64,000 nucleotides of DNA from positions 18,800,150 to 18,864,149 of the forward strand of contig NC_080042.1 of assembly GCF_012489685.1 (NCBI RefSeq), in the 5' to 3' direction. Position 1 is the first letter of the stretch. Every line of letters starts with the position of its first letter. Made by a program: the position numbers and the translations under genes. This DNA comes from Lotus japonicus (lineage: Eukaryota > Streptophyta > Magnoliopsida > Fabales > Fabaceae). Below, one piece after another: positions 1 to 10,061 of this stretch. The notes beneath the pieces were generated by a model. That model did no database searches. It was given only the letters and a program-made list of their open reading frames with translations, and had not been told where the DNA came from.

Positions 1-1
1 T

Positions 2-303
2 TATAGAGCACTAAACAAGGTTACAATACCTAATAAGTTTCCTATTCCAGTGATTGATGAACTACTGGATGAGATAGGACCAGCTCGAGTTTTCTCAAAG
101 ATAGACCTCAAGTTGAGTTACCATCAAATTATGATGAAGGAAGAAGACATTGAAAAAACTGCCTTTAGAACTCATGAGGGTCACTATGAGTTTATTGTGA
201 TGCCCTTTGGCCTTACAAATGCTCCATCCACCTTTCAATCATTGATGAATGAGGTTCTCAAACCAGTTTTAAGAAAATGTGCATTGGTGTTTTTTGATGA
301 TAT
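2..303 (+). pseudogene. Chromovirus pol, N-terminal half of reverse transcriptase
   Basis: The frame is open from base 2 to the insertion point and carries RT core motifs: FSKIDL, the YHQI segment, [22 protein letters not shown] and finally FFDD, the catalytic YxDD-box equivalent. The coding sequence is cut by the LTR of the nested element directly after the catalytic aspartates. An apparent ORF runs on to 397 only because the LTR is by chance open in this frame. The rest of the enzyme resumes at 2247. RT copies the element's RNA into DNA in cytoplasmic particles; this copy cannot do so while interrupted. Confidence 0.88.
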
Positions 304-707
304 TGATGCAGCGGAAGTCGTACTAGGATTGCAAGCGCAAATCCTAAAAGAAAAGGTTTCTGGAATCCACCAGAAAGTAAGGGTTAGCAAGCACTGAACC
401 CTAAAAAGATAACTCTGGAATCCACTAGTAAAGAGAGAAAAATCTCAAATTTGATTATCAATAATAAACTGAATAGGCTATTGCCTTACACGTGCTTAAA
501 TAGAGAAATAGGAAAACCCTAATGAAACTAAAAATAATGAAAATCCTAACTAAAAGATCCTAAACTCAATTAGAAAGTAATTAAAAATAACAAATCCTAA
601 CAAATTGATCCTAAACTTAATTAAAAACAGAATAGATTCGGAATGATCCTAAATATATTTAAAAATACTAAAAATAATAAATTCATAATTAATTTGCTCC
701 TGCATCA
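304..707 (-). repeat. 3' LTR of the small nested element
   Basis: 404 bp, starting TGATGCAG and ending CTGCATCA. It is identical to the copy at 1838-2241 except at 426. Because the internal ORF and the primer-binding site are on the minus strand, this left copy is the 3' LTR. It is AT-rich. Confidence 0.93.
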
Positions 708-742
708 GGCTCTTCTTCTTGTGAAGAACTCGACCCCGAGTT

Positions 743-1786
743 CTAACGTAACAAAAAAAAAACAAAGGAGGCCTCTGTTCGGAACTCATGAACGACATTA
801 AGAATGCCAGGGTCAAATACCCAAATTTGTGTAGAACTATCTGATGTCCGCATGAATGCGTCACAACCAAGTGCCTCTGATGTCTTTACATTCTCCTCTT
901 CTTCCAAAGAACTTGACCACAAGTTCTCTTCTAAATAAAAGGCTTCAATATGCAAACCAACCAAACGAACAACACCACTACTACAACTTCGAACTATTTT
1001 TTCATCATCTCCTTCAACAAATATCTCATGAGCACCATCACTATCTTTAAGCAATTCTAACCTCTCCAGTTTCTCCAAAATAACATTGGGGGCTTTTGAA
1101 TTATAGGGGATAATGCTTTGTACTCTTGTAGGAAGCGGAGTTGAAGATTTGAATGTAAGAAACTCTGAGGACTTCATGTGGCCAAAGTTTTCATCTTTTG
1201 TAACGTCTACTTCCCTTGGTTTCTGCGCAGATGGTACCAAATCATCCACCAACATTTTTGCCTCATCTTCCATGTCAACAATAGAGGATGGCGCAAATGA
1301 AATTTGAGAATCTGATTCTGAAGAAGTTGCGTACATAGGTCTTGCAGATGGACATGAATTTGAAATAGGTTTTGGTAGGGGTTGTGGCAAGGAAATTGGA
1401 TTTGCAGTCGGTGATATGTTGGGGTAAGGATTGATAAGGTTGGATGTAGCAGGTTGGGGGTGTGGAGTTTCGGTGGTTTTAGAGGTTGGGTACTGAACTT
1501 GGTAATAAGGATGAGATACGGATGGTGAATGCAAAGATTGGGAAGGTAAAGATATAGCGGAACGATTGTTGTTGTTGTCGCGCGGAAACCTATGTGGTTT
1601 CCCTCTCCTGTCTCGTCGCCGGTTACCGTTGTTGGTATTGTTGATCTGCGCCGTTAAAGCCGCCGTGAACGTCGCCATATGTTGTATCATTTGTTGTGTC
1701 ATATGTTGCGTAATAGCAGTTAGGGCCGCGGTAAGAGCCGCGGTAACATCCTTTAGGTCTGCTTTGGTCATTGGTTGATCTTCCAT
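743..1786 (-). CDS. Gag-like ORF of the non-autonomous LTR element
   Basis: A 347-codon ORF begins 35 nt downstream of the primer-binding site and fills almost the whole interior. The N-terminus has an Ala/Thr/Gln-rich helical stretch (about residues 8-50), then a basic patch NRRRDRRGK (about 55-63), a Pro/Ser/Asn-rich low-complexity middle (65-160) and an acidic, Glu-rich C-terminal third. No CCHC zinc knuckle, protease DSG/DTG or RT motif is visible. Its position and basic/low-complexity structure suggest a degenerate or minimal Gag-type protein that packages the element's RNA; this is inference. A tryptophan-FDPG segment near residue 322 resembles the WDPG remnants found in spacer regions of some plant Ty3/gypsy elements. 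The ORF has no internal stops. Confidence 0.6.
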   Translation of the reverse strand: MEDQPMTKADLKDVTAALTAALTAITQHMTQQMIQHMATFTAALTAQINNTNNGNRRRDRRGKPHRFPRDNNNNRSAISLPSQSLHSPSVSHPYYQVQYPTSKTTETPHPQPATSNLINPYPNISPTANPISLPQPLPKPISNSCPSARPMYATSSESDSQISFAPSSIVDMEDEAKMLVDDLVPSAQKPREVDVTKDENFGHMKSSEFLTFKSSTPLPTRVQSIIPYNSKAPNVILEKLERLELLKDSDGAHEIFVEGDDEKIVRSCSSGVVRLVGLHIEAFYLEENLWSSSLEEEENVKTSEALGCDAFMRTSDSSTQIWVFDPGILNVVHEFRTEASFVFFLLR

Positions 1787-1820
1787 GGTTGATCAAGCAA
1801 AGAAAAGAGACAGGAGAAAG

Positions 1821-1835
1821 CCTGCTCTGATACCA
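1821..1835 (-). other. Primer-binding site, initiator-Met tRNA
   Basis: Read on the minus strand, TGGTATCAGAGCAGG begins two bases after the end of the 5' LTR (1838-2241). TGGTATCAGAGC is the standard complement to the 3' end of plant initiator-methionine tRNA, used to prime minus-strand DNA synthesis. It fixes the element's orientation. Confidence 0.92.
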
Positions 1836-1837
1836 CT

Positions 1838-2241
1838 TGATGCAGCGGAAGTCGTACTAGGATTGCAAGCGCAAATCCTAAAAGAAAAGGTTTCTGGAAT
1901 CCACCAGAAAGTAAGGGTTAGCAAGCACTGAACCCTAAAAAGATAACTCTGGAATCCACCAGTAAAGAGAGAAAAATCTCAAATTTGATTATCAATAATA
2001 AACTGAATAGGCTATTGCCTTACACGTGCTTAAATAGAGAAATAGGAAAACCCTAATGAAACTAAAAATAATGAAAATCCTAACTAAAAGATCCTAAACT
2101 CAATTAGAAAGTAATTAAAAATAACAAATCCTAACAAATTGATCCTAAACTTAATTAAAAACAGAATAGATTCGGAATGATCCTAAATATATTTAAAAAT
2201 ACTAAAAATAATAAATTCATAATTAATTTGCTCCTGCATCA
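1838..2241 (-). repeat. 5' LTR of the small nested element
   Basis: 404-bp direct repeat of 304-707, next to the primer-binding site. It is followed on the right by the GATAT target duplication (2242-2246) and then by the resumed RT coding frame of the host chromovirus. Confidence 0.93.
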
Positions 2242-2246
2242 GATAT

Positions 2247-4332
2247 CCTCATCTATAGTTTAACTATGGAGGAACATACCTATCATCTTACTCAAGTACT
2301 GCAATTGATGGAGCAGCAGGAATTGAAGATTAATGGGAAGAAGAGTGTATTTGGGAAGCACCAAATTGAATATTTGGGACATGTGTTGTCGGCTGGAACA
2401 GTAGCAGCAGATCCTAAGAAGCTAGAAGCCATGTGGTTATGGCCAATTCCAAGAAATTTGAAGAGCTTGAGGGGGTTCCTAGATTTAACTGGATATTATA
2501 GGAGATTTGTGAAAGATTATGGCAAGATTGCCAGGCCTCTAACCCAGTTGCTGAAAAAGGATAGCTTTGTGTGGGGGCCAGAACCACAGCAGGCTTTTGA
2601 AGCACTGAAACAAGCACTGACAGAATTACCAACCTTGGCAGTTCCTGACTTCACCAAGGTCTTTATCTTGGAAACTGATGTTTCAGGTACTGGTTTGGGG
2701 GCAGTGTTGTCTCAAGAAGGGAGACCCTTGGCTTATTGGAGTGCTACCTTGTCGGATAGAAGCCAGAACAAGTCAGTTTATGAAAGGGAACTGATGGCTG
2801 TTGTCAGAGCAGTTCAGAGGTGGAGACATTACCTCATGGGCAGGCATTTTGTTATTAGAACAGATCAGAAGAGCTTGAAGTTTTTGACTGAACAAAGGGT
2901 GTTAGGGGAAGAACAGTTTAAGTGGATCTCTAAACTATCGGGGTTTGATTTTGAGATCCAATATAAACCAGGGAAAGACAATTCAGCGACTGATGCTATG
3001 TCTAGAAGGAGTTCCTATTGTGCCCTATCAGTACTCAAAGTAGATGAGGTGGAAGAGTGGCAAAATGAGCTCTTCCAGGATGACAAACTCAAGGCTATTT
3101 TTCAGGATTTGATTGTGAATCCAGATTCACACCAGGGCTATTCCTTGCAGGACCACAAGTTGTTCTACAAAGGCAAATTGGTGCTACCTAGACAATCTTC
3201 TAAGATCCCTATTCTTTGCAAGGAGTTTCATTCTTCTTTAGCTGGGGGTCACTCAGGGTTTTTCAGGACCTATAGAAGGCTGGCAGCTCTGGTTTATTGG
3301 GAAGGAATGAAGGGAGACATCAAAGAGTATGTAGCTACTTGTGATGTGTGCCAGCAAAACAAGTTTGATAACTTGTCTCCAGCTGGTTTGCTTCAACCCT
3401 TGCCTATTCCCACTCAAGTCTGGACAGATGTGTCTATGGACTTTATAGGTGGCTTGCCTAAGTCTAAAGGCAAGGATACTATTCTAGTTGTGGTGGATAG
3501 GTTGACCAAATATGCCCACTTTATCCCTCTTAAACATCCTTATACAGCCCCTGAGGTAGCAGCTGTTTTCTTACAGGAAATTGTGCGGTTGCATGGGTTT
3601 CCTTCCACTATAGTCTCTGATAGAGACTCTTTATTTCTTAGTAATTTCTGGAAGGAATTGTTCAGGGCTTCTGGAACCAGTTTGAAGTATAGTTCAGCTT
3701 ACCATCCTCAAACTGATGGCCAAACAGAAGTGGTTAATAGATGTCTTGAGGTTTATTTGAGGTGCTTGACTGGAACCAGACCTAGGCAATGGGTTAATTG
3801 TTTGGCTTGGGCTGAGTTTTGGTTTAATAGTAACTACAACAGGTCTACCAAGATGTCCCCTTTCCAAGCTTTATATGGCAGGGAGCCTCCTCCTCTGTTA
3901 CAGGGCACTACTATTCCCTCAAGGCTGCAAGCAGTAAAAGAGTTGCAACAAAGCAGGGATAAATTGTTGGTTGATCTTCGGGCTAATCTCTTGAAGTCCC
4001 AGGACATGATGAGAAAGTATGCTAATCAAAGTAGAAGGCAGGTGGATTATCAAGTGGGGGATCTAGTCTATCTCAAGATCCACCCTTATAGAAGGAGATC
4101 CCTCGCTCATAAATTGAATGAGAAATTGAGTCCTAGGTTTTATGGCCCTTTTCCAGTAGCAGCTAAAGTAGGGGCAGTGGCGTATCAATTGGAATTACCT
4201 GCTTCTAGTAAGATTCACCCAGTTTTCCATGTTTCTCTTCTCAAGAAAGCTGTGGGCACTGGTTTCCAGGGAGCTTGCAGTGGAGCCTCAAGAGGTGTTA
4301 GATGTCAGGGAGCTCACTCCAGGGCAGATTGA
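2247..4332 (+). pseudogene. Chromovirus pol: RT C-terminus, RNase H, integrase
   Basis: The frame resumes right after the target duplication and stays open for about 690 codons. Counting from the Met at 2266, the RT thumb/connection comes first (YLGHVLS, LTGYYRRFV at about 37-82). RNase H follows with ETDVSG (D138), YEREL (E174), RTDQKSL (D200) and the conserved D243. The integrase zinc-binding H-H-C-C segment is at about 320-365, and the catalytic core ([24 protein letters not shown]) at about 385-500. The GPF/LELP region ends near residue 655. The frame then shifts around 4250-4280, leaving a spurious tail that stops at 4332, while the true C-terminus continues in another frame. Separation from the first RT half by a 1.9-kb insertion makes this a pseudogene. 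Confidence 0.9.
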
Positions 4333-4440
4333 GGTCCTTGTTCAGTGGAAGTCCTTGCCAGATTGTGAGAATAGTTGGGAATCAGCTCAGAGGCTACATG
4401 AAGCTTTTCCATCTTATCCCCTTGAGGACAAGGTGGCTCT
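4256..4440 (+). pseudogene. Chromovirus C-terminal chromodomain, out of frame
   Basis: In the frame one step from the main pol ORF, the sequence encodes a segment with the chromodomain pattern VLVQWKSLPDCENSWE followed by LHEAFPSYPLEDKV. In chromoviruses this domain follows integrase and helps direct integration to chromatin. The frameshift at about 4250-4280 detaches it from the integrase. The frame then runs into the G-homopolymer at 4445-4460. Confidence 0.75.
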
Positions 4441-4463
4441 TTTAGGGGGGGGGGGGGGGGTAT

Positions 4464-4870
4464 TGATGAAGGTTCACAGCATAAGAAGCCCTTGGTTACT
4501 AAGTTCTATGTTAGGAGGAATAAGAAGAGTAAGACTTAGAAGGCTATTTCTAAGTCATAAGTAGAATAAGAGAAATGAACTATGTTAGTCACTTCTAAAT
4601 ACAAGCTGTTGACAGTTGTAATTGCTGATGTCATGTTATTCTGTTATAGTTAGTTCTATGATTTGTATAAATAGGGAACTGCTCATTCTGTTAGGGCAGT
4701 TATTGACTAGGTAGTTGTTTGGGAGATTCTGGATCTCGAATTCCAGTGGTTAGGGTTCTTGTTAGTGTTTCTTGATTCTTCTGTGTAATTCCTGAGAATT
4801 CAACCTCAGTTCTTGAGGATTGAGTCTCTGTTTTCTTCAATAAACCAGTAGCATTTCTGTGAGTTCATCA
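4464..4870 (+). repeat. 3' LTR of the chromovirus
   Basis: The segment starts TGATGAAGG just after the G-run and ends GTTCATCA; TGATGAA and TTCATCA form a 7-bp terminal inverted repeat. A TATAAATAG box lies at 4666-4674, about 200 bp in, as expected for U3/R. An AATAAA-like CAATAAACC is near the end. The length is 407 bp. The partner LTR and target duplication are outside the window, so the call rests on terminal structure and position. Confidence 0.82.
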
Positions 4871-5190
4871 TATTGTAAACTAAGCTCTCTTTATATAGAG
4901 CTGATAACTAACTGCCTCTTAAGGGCCTGATCTAATACAATCGAGTGCACATGAGTACTATCTACTCATGTTATCTTTTAATACAGTCAAATAAATTGGA
5001 TACCAACACTGAAAAATACCATAATATCTAACATGAGCTAAACTGTTTAATTATTCGACGCTTAAGTGTTCTACTATAGATTAGGTTAATAAATTTTTAT
5101 TAGGGGAAAAAGGTATTTTCTGATACAGTTTCGAATAGAAAATTTAGGATAAAATAGGCGTCCTCCAAAGGTGTAAAAAGAGGTAAAAAA
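4871..5190. other. Spacer between chromovirus LTR and TRAX 3' UTR
   Basis: AT-rich sequence with no open frame of note and no recognisable element. Its right end is likely the distal 3' UTR or downstream region of the TRAX gene, which runs leftward. Confidence 0.5.
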
Positions 5191-5338
5191 ATCGATAAAT
5201 TGATCATTAGAAATGAACATGTAGTAAACAGATTGCAAGAATAAAACCAGACTGAGAAGAATGAATCGATAAATTGATCATTAGAAATGAACATGTAGTA
5301 AACAGATTGCAAGAATAAAACCAGACTGAGAAGAATGA
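5191..5338. repeat. Perfect 74-bp tandem duplication in TRAX 3' UTR
   Basis: Bases 5191-5264 and 5265-5338 are the same 74-bp unit repeated head to tail without visible differences. The second copy ends six bases from the TRAX stop codon (5344-5346), so on the minus strand the duplication starts almost at once in the 3' UTR. The duplication also creates a spurious repetitive hydrophobic ORF on the minus strand. Confidence 0.93.
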
Positions 5339-5343
5339 ATACC

Positions 5344-8300
5344 TCATAGTTCAATATCCGGAACTCCCACTAAGAATGAGTTTGGATCATCTGATCCGAG
5401 AAGTCCAGTATACTCTGATCCTCTCACATGAACGCTAAAGCAAGCTACACAAAGAACAAATATTATTAGGATTTAGTGCAAAAATTATACAATAGAGGGG
5501 AGAAAAAAGCGGATAGCGTCGCGGGCAAATAGTGGAAACTGCATAGCGGTTAAAATAAGTAAAAATTAATAGAAAAAACAGCTTGTCACAAGCTGTTTGT
5601 GCCAATATAAAACAGCTTCACAAGCTGTTTGTGTCAACTACATAAAAATAAAAACAAAACAAACGACAAAAGGCATAAAACAATATAATGTTAACTCAAA
5701 ACTGTCAAAATTAAACCCAAAAGACAAAATCTAATCATCATCCTCATTATCAGGGGTGATGCATATCCTTCAACTTCTTCTCCACTAGTTGCAATCTCCG
5801 TAGCCCCTTCATCCAAAGCACGCTATTCATCACTATCACCACGATTGTCAAGAAGATCAAGGCGGTACCCTTTGATATGCTTTGTTGTTCTTCTGCTTCT
5901 TATCCTTCAAATATCCCCATAATTCATCTCGGACCTCTTTTGGATACTAAAGACAAGGTGCAACATTCCCTTTCTTCCCCATCAAGTGCTCCGTCATTCT
6001 TGTAATTACACCCTTTGTGACTTTAGCACAGAAATTGCAAACACAGAGACTGGTATCGTTCTCTTCAAATGGACGACAATATTTCCATCCAGGATCAGCC
6101 CTTGAAAGTGAAACAACAGGGGTTGAATTTGAAGCTTGTTCAGCCATGGTGTAAGAAGTTTCAAATGAGAACAAAACAAGTTAAGAGAAAGAAAGAAGAG
6201 AAACAGAAGGATGAAAAACTGAATAGAGAAAATATAAAACAGAAACAGAAAGAGGACATTCACAGTGGAAGCAGAAAAACAGAACAGAGCATGATGGGAG
6301 AAGAACAAAAAGGAAGAAGAAATATTAGAAACAAAAAGGGACAAAAAAAATAGTGTATGTGGTGAAGGCTAAAAAAACAAAAGATCATGTGAAGGAAGAA
6401 CAAATTTTAGAAACAAAGATTCACATTCACAGTGGAAGATGAAAAACAGAATAGAGCATGATGGGAGAAGAGAAAAAAAAAAAGGATTACAAAACAAAGA
6501 TTATAAAAAACGAAAGGAAAACAGCGTGTTAAAAAAAAAAGAACAGTCTGAAAATGTGAAGAAAGAAGGAAGAAAAAAAAAAAGGAAAGTAAAAAGTGTG
6601 TGAAAAAAATAAGTCTAAAAACAGCAAACAGAAGACCATGATATTCCACAATCAGGACCATAATACAATTGAGGAGCATAATGTGTCTTGAAAAACCTAA
6701 GAACCTTTAGTTTTTAATGTTTTAGTGGAACTTCGAGTATAATTTAAGGTGTTCAGGTCAAAAGAAAAGGGTTTCAAACCAGAAAAGCCTTTGTCGCTGT
6801 GTTGTAGATTCTCGTGGTGCCTCCTTTCTCTTCCATCGTGGCAACCCATTGCTCTCCAATGTCTCTTCGGCCACAACATGGAGTTTTTCAGCGAGCACCA
6901 AGGGTATTCCAGCGAACTCACTGTTTGGCCTTTGACTATTCTTTCAATTCTCCGTTATTTGTTGCTGGTAATCTACTCTGTTATCCCTCTTCTTTTTTGA
7001 CTTTACATCATCTCTGTTGTTCACTTACCCATGTGTACAGGTCCTTTCTATTACTATCTCTTTGTTTGTTTGGTTTTTTTATTATCTCAAAATTCATCTT
7101 TTTCTTTTTTGGTGTTCAGACTCTAATTTTCTGTCACTTGCTCCGTTTAGAGCTTCTGAATTTACAACTTTATTTCCTTGACTTTTGTTGTTATGAACTT
7201 ACATGTTTATCTTAAGACCTATGATTTTTAAATATTAAGTAAGAATATGTCTCAAAATTTTAGCAATATTTTTTAATCTTTTAGCATTTATTTTTGTATT
7301 GTGTAAACAACTTGACCTATATCTAAAATTTTAGTATAGCGGTCTGCGGTCATTTCTCTATGCACCCTTCGCTATAGCATTTTTTGTCAGCAGCTACATG
7401 CCGCTATTTGGGATTGATAACTCTGAATAACGGTTATTAGAATTGGTTCAAAACGTTGAAAGAAAACCGTGTTTATTGACAAGAAATCTCTGCTACACCT
7501 ACACCTCAGGTTAGGTATATAATAGACCTGGCTTTCTTCCGCTCTAATTCCTTACCAAACCAAAGAAAGCTCTATGGGATCTTCTTAGTCTATCATCTCT
7601 CACTCTCTAACCAACTCCTTTAATGACTAACGACTCCGACTAACGACTCTCACTAACTAAGGGATGTTACCTAACATCAACAGTCTAGATAGAAATATTA
7701 GTCTTGCAAACAAAATTTTGAGAGTCAATACATTACCATTCTCTATTTTCATGACACTTTGGAGCATTACATCCATCTTTGTTTTCATATCAGAACTATC
7801 ATCCATATGTGGCACTACAAGTGTAAGCTCCCTGTATATATCACGTACAAATCTGCATATCTTCTCAGCAAATTGAATTTCACCATCAGAAATCCGACCA
7901 ATTGCCAAGCGCATCAGCTCTCCGGTCAAATCTGCAAGCTGTAAAAGAATATTGAGCACCTTTTCAAGGAAGGGGGAGAAAAGGCAGAATTAAGTTGCAT
8001 GATTGCTTCATCTTCATATAAAGATACTAAAACGTAATTAGGGGTAAATAGGATTGCAGAGAACATTACAACAAATGAAGAACTTAAGAATCTATTGAAT
8101 TGAGTCTTATTTAATTGATTGTTATCTACTATCAACAACATAACTAAAATGCTGAAAAAGGTAACTAAAAAAAAAAGAAAAAAATCCACCCCTAATAGAT
8201 AGTCCAGGATGTTTATCTGCAGAGGCTGAAGGGAAGAATCACTAAGTGGTAACAATGTGTTATTTATCTCATCAAGCTTCAAAAGAGTTCCACTTGTACA

Positions 8301-9581
8301 GAAACTGCAGAATGTAGCTGCTTCGACATACTCCTGTATCTGCAAACACCCAAGACAAGTATCAGAGAAAAGTATTTGATATCAAACAAAGTGCTAACAG
8401 AAGGTATACCCCAGGTGAGTATGCTCGTCTTAGCTTCCAAAAATCTGTTCCCTGTAATTCTCGGACTAGTCGTGATATGTGCTGATCTCTCACAGCTGCT
8501 AAATCCTTTTCTGCTTTCTCAAGCACCTCCAATTTATTGTATTTACTCATCCTTGTTAAAAAATTAGAATATGGTAAAGCCAGTAAGCCCAGGATGATCA
8601 AGATCACATGTAACAATAAATCATTTACACATCAGGAGTAGAATTTGGACCCATTTCTTTTTATTTTACCATTGTTTACAAAAAAAGTATCAATTTAGAT
8701 AGGAAGCTCTTCTTACTCATTCTCCTCTCAAATTTTTAACGGAGAGGGGGAAGGATGAAGTATAAATTTTGAAAGTGAGCGTAAAGCAATTAAGATTCGC
8801 TTACCATAATAGAAAATTAACACATCACAGTACATACGTTTCAAGATATAAACTAAGTTGATTCAGATGACTAATTAAAGTACAGATAAATTTGGAAGGA
8901 GAAACTAATCCAAGCAAAAATCATTTTACAAACAGAGAGAGACGGGAGCGGAAATGCGCTAGGTTACCTGTGCACTTGAAATATGACCTTTTTGCTATTC
9001 ATTGTTACATCACGACTCGCTTTGACCACTCTTTCTCGTTTCTCATTCTACAAAATTGAAGGTTAAAAAGTCTCAACATACAACTAATATCATGAACTAG
9101 TATGCAACCACCATATTGTAAGCTTACTCATCACTTAAAAAATTCAAATATTGTAAACTATGTTTCTACATATTACAAAACACAACTCTTAAAAGGGGAA
9201 GAATGCAATGCACTCCAAATTAGGAACTGAAACTAACATTGATTCATAGCTTGAAAAAAAAAAGATTAACCCTTAACCTAATTTCTCATTGATTTTGACA
9301 ATTAACTACCTCGCAATGAAATTTCAGAAAAGAAGAAAACATTACAAGGTCGTTGAGATATTGAGCATATTTGGCGAAAGAGTCTCTCATTGCGGCGGAC
9401 TCAGTGGTAGTGGTAGTGGCAGTGGCCATGGTTCTTGCCCTTTTTGGTGAGCTCTGAACGTCGGTCCCTGAAACTCGCGAAAACACAGAATTAATAAACA
9501 AAAAATAATTGAAAACATGAACATCAGAGGGAGAAAGAGAAAGAGACTTTGGAAGAGGCGTTGAGGTTTTGATGCTGCCAT
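5344..9581 (-). CDS. TRAX: Translin-associated factor X (TRAX) homologue, 7 exons
   Basis: Seven GT-AG exons join in phase: 9548-9581, 9346-9467, 8968-9047, 8410-8551, 8190-8339, 7737-7938 and 5344-5444. They total 831 nt, encoding 276 aa plus TGA. Family hallmarks in order: KASRDVTMNSKKVIFQVHR, the QGTDFWKLRRAYSPG segment, QEYVEAATF, LDEINNTLLPLSD, ILDYLLGLADLTGELMR, and a C-terminus around KIENACFSVHVRGSEY ending PDIEL. TRAX pairs with translin in the C3PO complex, an RNase that removes passenger strands and processes tRNA/small RNAs. The length fits plant TRAX (about 280 aa). The start at 9579-9581 gives MAASKPQR and a short first exon; the Met at about 9429-9427 is an alternative. The sixth intron (5445-7736, 2292 bp) is enlarged by a hAT remnant; the other introns are 78-396 bp. 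All junctions are predicted by eye. Confidence 0.93.
5576..5630. repeat. Two tandem near-perfect palindromes
   Basis: 5576-5598 is AAACAGCTTGT, one base, then ACAAGCTGTTT (11-bp arms). 5610-5630 repeats it with 9-bp arms and a 3-nt centre. Both lie at the left edge of the hAT remnant and are probably part of its subterminal structure. Confidence 0.8.
5755..6147 (-). pseudogene. hAT transposase N-terminal fragment (BED zinc finger)
   Basis: From the ATG at 6145-6147 the minus strand encodes about 67 residues with DPGWKYCRPFEENDTSLCVC and CxxC...H spacing (CNFC, then TRMTEHLMGKKGNVAPC). This is the pattern of hAT BED zinc fingers, which bind the transposon ends. A TAG at about 5947 interrupts the frame. 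After it the same frame continues with PKEVRDELWGYLKDKKQK until a TGA near 5862, and an acidic stretch follows in another frame. The catalytic DDE core and the hAT dimerisation domain are absent. Confidence 0.8.
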
Positions 9582-9934
9582 GAATAGAGAAACTCTGTGA
9601 ATGTGAAGTGATGATGGGAACGAATGCAACATCTGTCTGTGGAGTTCCCCAACGGACACCTAATCGCTGCACATCAATCAAGTTTATTTATTATTTCAAA
9701 AAACAAAAATTGTAAATAAATAAATATAAATATATCAGTTTTTGTTAGGCTGTAGGGGTCTTCCTCTTCTTTCTGCTTTCATTTTCTGTTTTACTAGTGT
9801 CTTTTACCGGGGAATATGTCTATTGTATTTAATACATCAATCAATCCCTTGATTATAATAATTTATTAAACAACAGATGAAATAGAAGAGTCAGAAATGC
9901 TAAGCATAATGAACATAAATACTTCTCTTATAAG
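9582..9934. other. TRAX upstream region
   Basis: Presumed 5' UTR and promoter of TRAX (transcribed leftward). I see no confident TATA box or other defined element. The open frame reaching further upstream of the TRAX start is chance. Confidence 0.45.
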
Positions 9935-10060
9935 GCTGATTGAGATCAACAGGAGCTCGTTTCACATTATCGTATTTTGCTTGATTTCTTTTTCGTTGCA
10001 TTATGGGTTGGAGTACCCTTTGTACTCCCTTTTAATACATCTTTGGCTTATCAAAAAAAA
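9935..10060 (+). mobile_element. 5'-truncated LINE 3' end with poly(A)
   Basis: The segment ends GTTGGAGTACCCTTTGTACT, about 30 more bases, then a 9-10 base A-run at about 10052-10061. Short conserved tails of this kind followed by oligo(A) mark 5'-truncated plant non-LTR retrotransposons. No coding part is present. The left boundary is a guess and no target duplication was identified. Confidence 0.5.
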
Positions 10061-10061
10061 A

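Larger units (their letters stand above)
304..2241 (-). mobile_element. Complete non-autonomous LTR retrotransposon nested in RT
   Basis: Two 404-bp direct repeats (304-707 and 1838-2241) begin TGATGCAG and end CTGCATCA, an 8-bp terminal inverted repeat. The target duplication GATAT is present at 299-303 and 2242-2246. On the minus strand a primer-binding site complementary to initiator-Met tRNA follows the right-hand LTR with a 2-nt gap, and a purine-rich AAGAAGAAGAGCC tract precedes the left-hand LTR. The 1130-bp interior holds one 347-codon ORF and no protease, RT or integrase, so it must be mobilised in trans (TRIM / TR-GAG-like class). The LTRs differ at one position (T at 426, C at 1960), so the insertion is recent. 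Confidence 0.93.
1..4870 (+). mobile_element. Ty3/gypsy chromovirus, 3' part (5' part outside window)
   Basis: From the first base the sequence encodes the reverse transcriptase of a Ty3/gypsy polyprotein, followed by RNase H, integrase and a chromodomain-like segment, a long G-run that can serve as polypurine tract (4445-4460), and a 3' LTR (4464-4870). Gag, protease and the 5' LTR lie left of the window. A second, complete LTR element (304-2241) sits inside the RT coding region. Integrase before a chromodomain places it among the chromoviruses; I do not assign a clade. Besides the nested insertion there is a frameshift before the chromodomain, so the element is defective. Confidence 0.9.
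5505..7427. mobile_element. Decayed hAT transposon inside TRAX intron 6
   Basis: A minus-strand BED-type zinc finger and following transposase segment (5755-6147) identify a hAT superfamily element. Both edges carry clustered TAGCG-type motifs (5511-5560 on the left; 7336-7425 on the right, where the minus strand reads CCCAAATAGCGGC). Such clusters are typical subterminal repeats of plant hAT elements. The rest of the transposase is missing, and the interior is A/T-homopolymer rich, with an internal duplication (about 6256-6303 against 6424-6471). The exact termini and the 8-bp target duplication could not be fixed, so the boundaries are approximate. Confidence 0.55.

Noticed and set aside
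50..397. 115-codon ORF on the + strand
   Set aside because: Chimera: RT coding sequence to 303, then accidental reading into the nested element's LTR.
4445..4460. G16 homopolymer as a sequencing error
   Set aside because: Its exact length may be unreliable, but its place just before the LTR fits a polypurine tract, so it is kept as such.
5100..5354. 84-codon hydrophobic minus-strand ORF with an internal repeat
   Set aside because: It reads the 74-bp tandem duplication of the TRAX 3' UTR; the repeat in the protein is only a reflection of that.
6006..6679. Phe-rich minus-strand ORFs
   Set aside because: They arise from A-homopolymer-rich transposon interior; composition is not protein-like.
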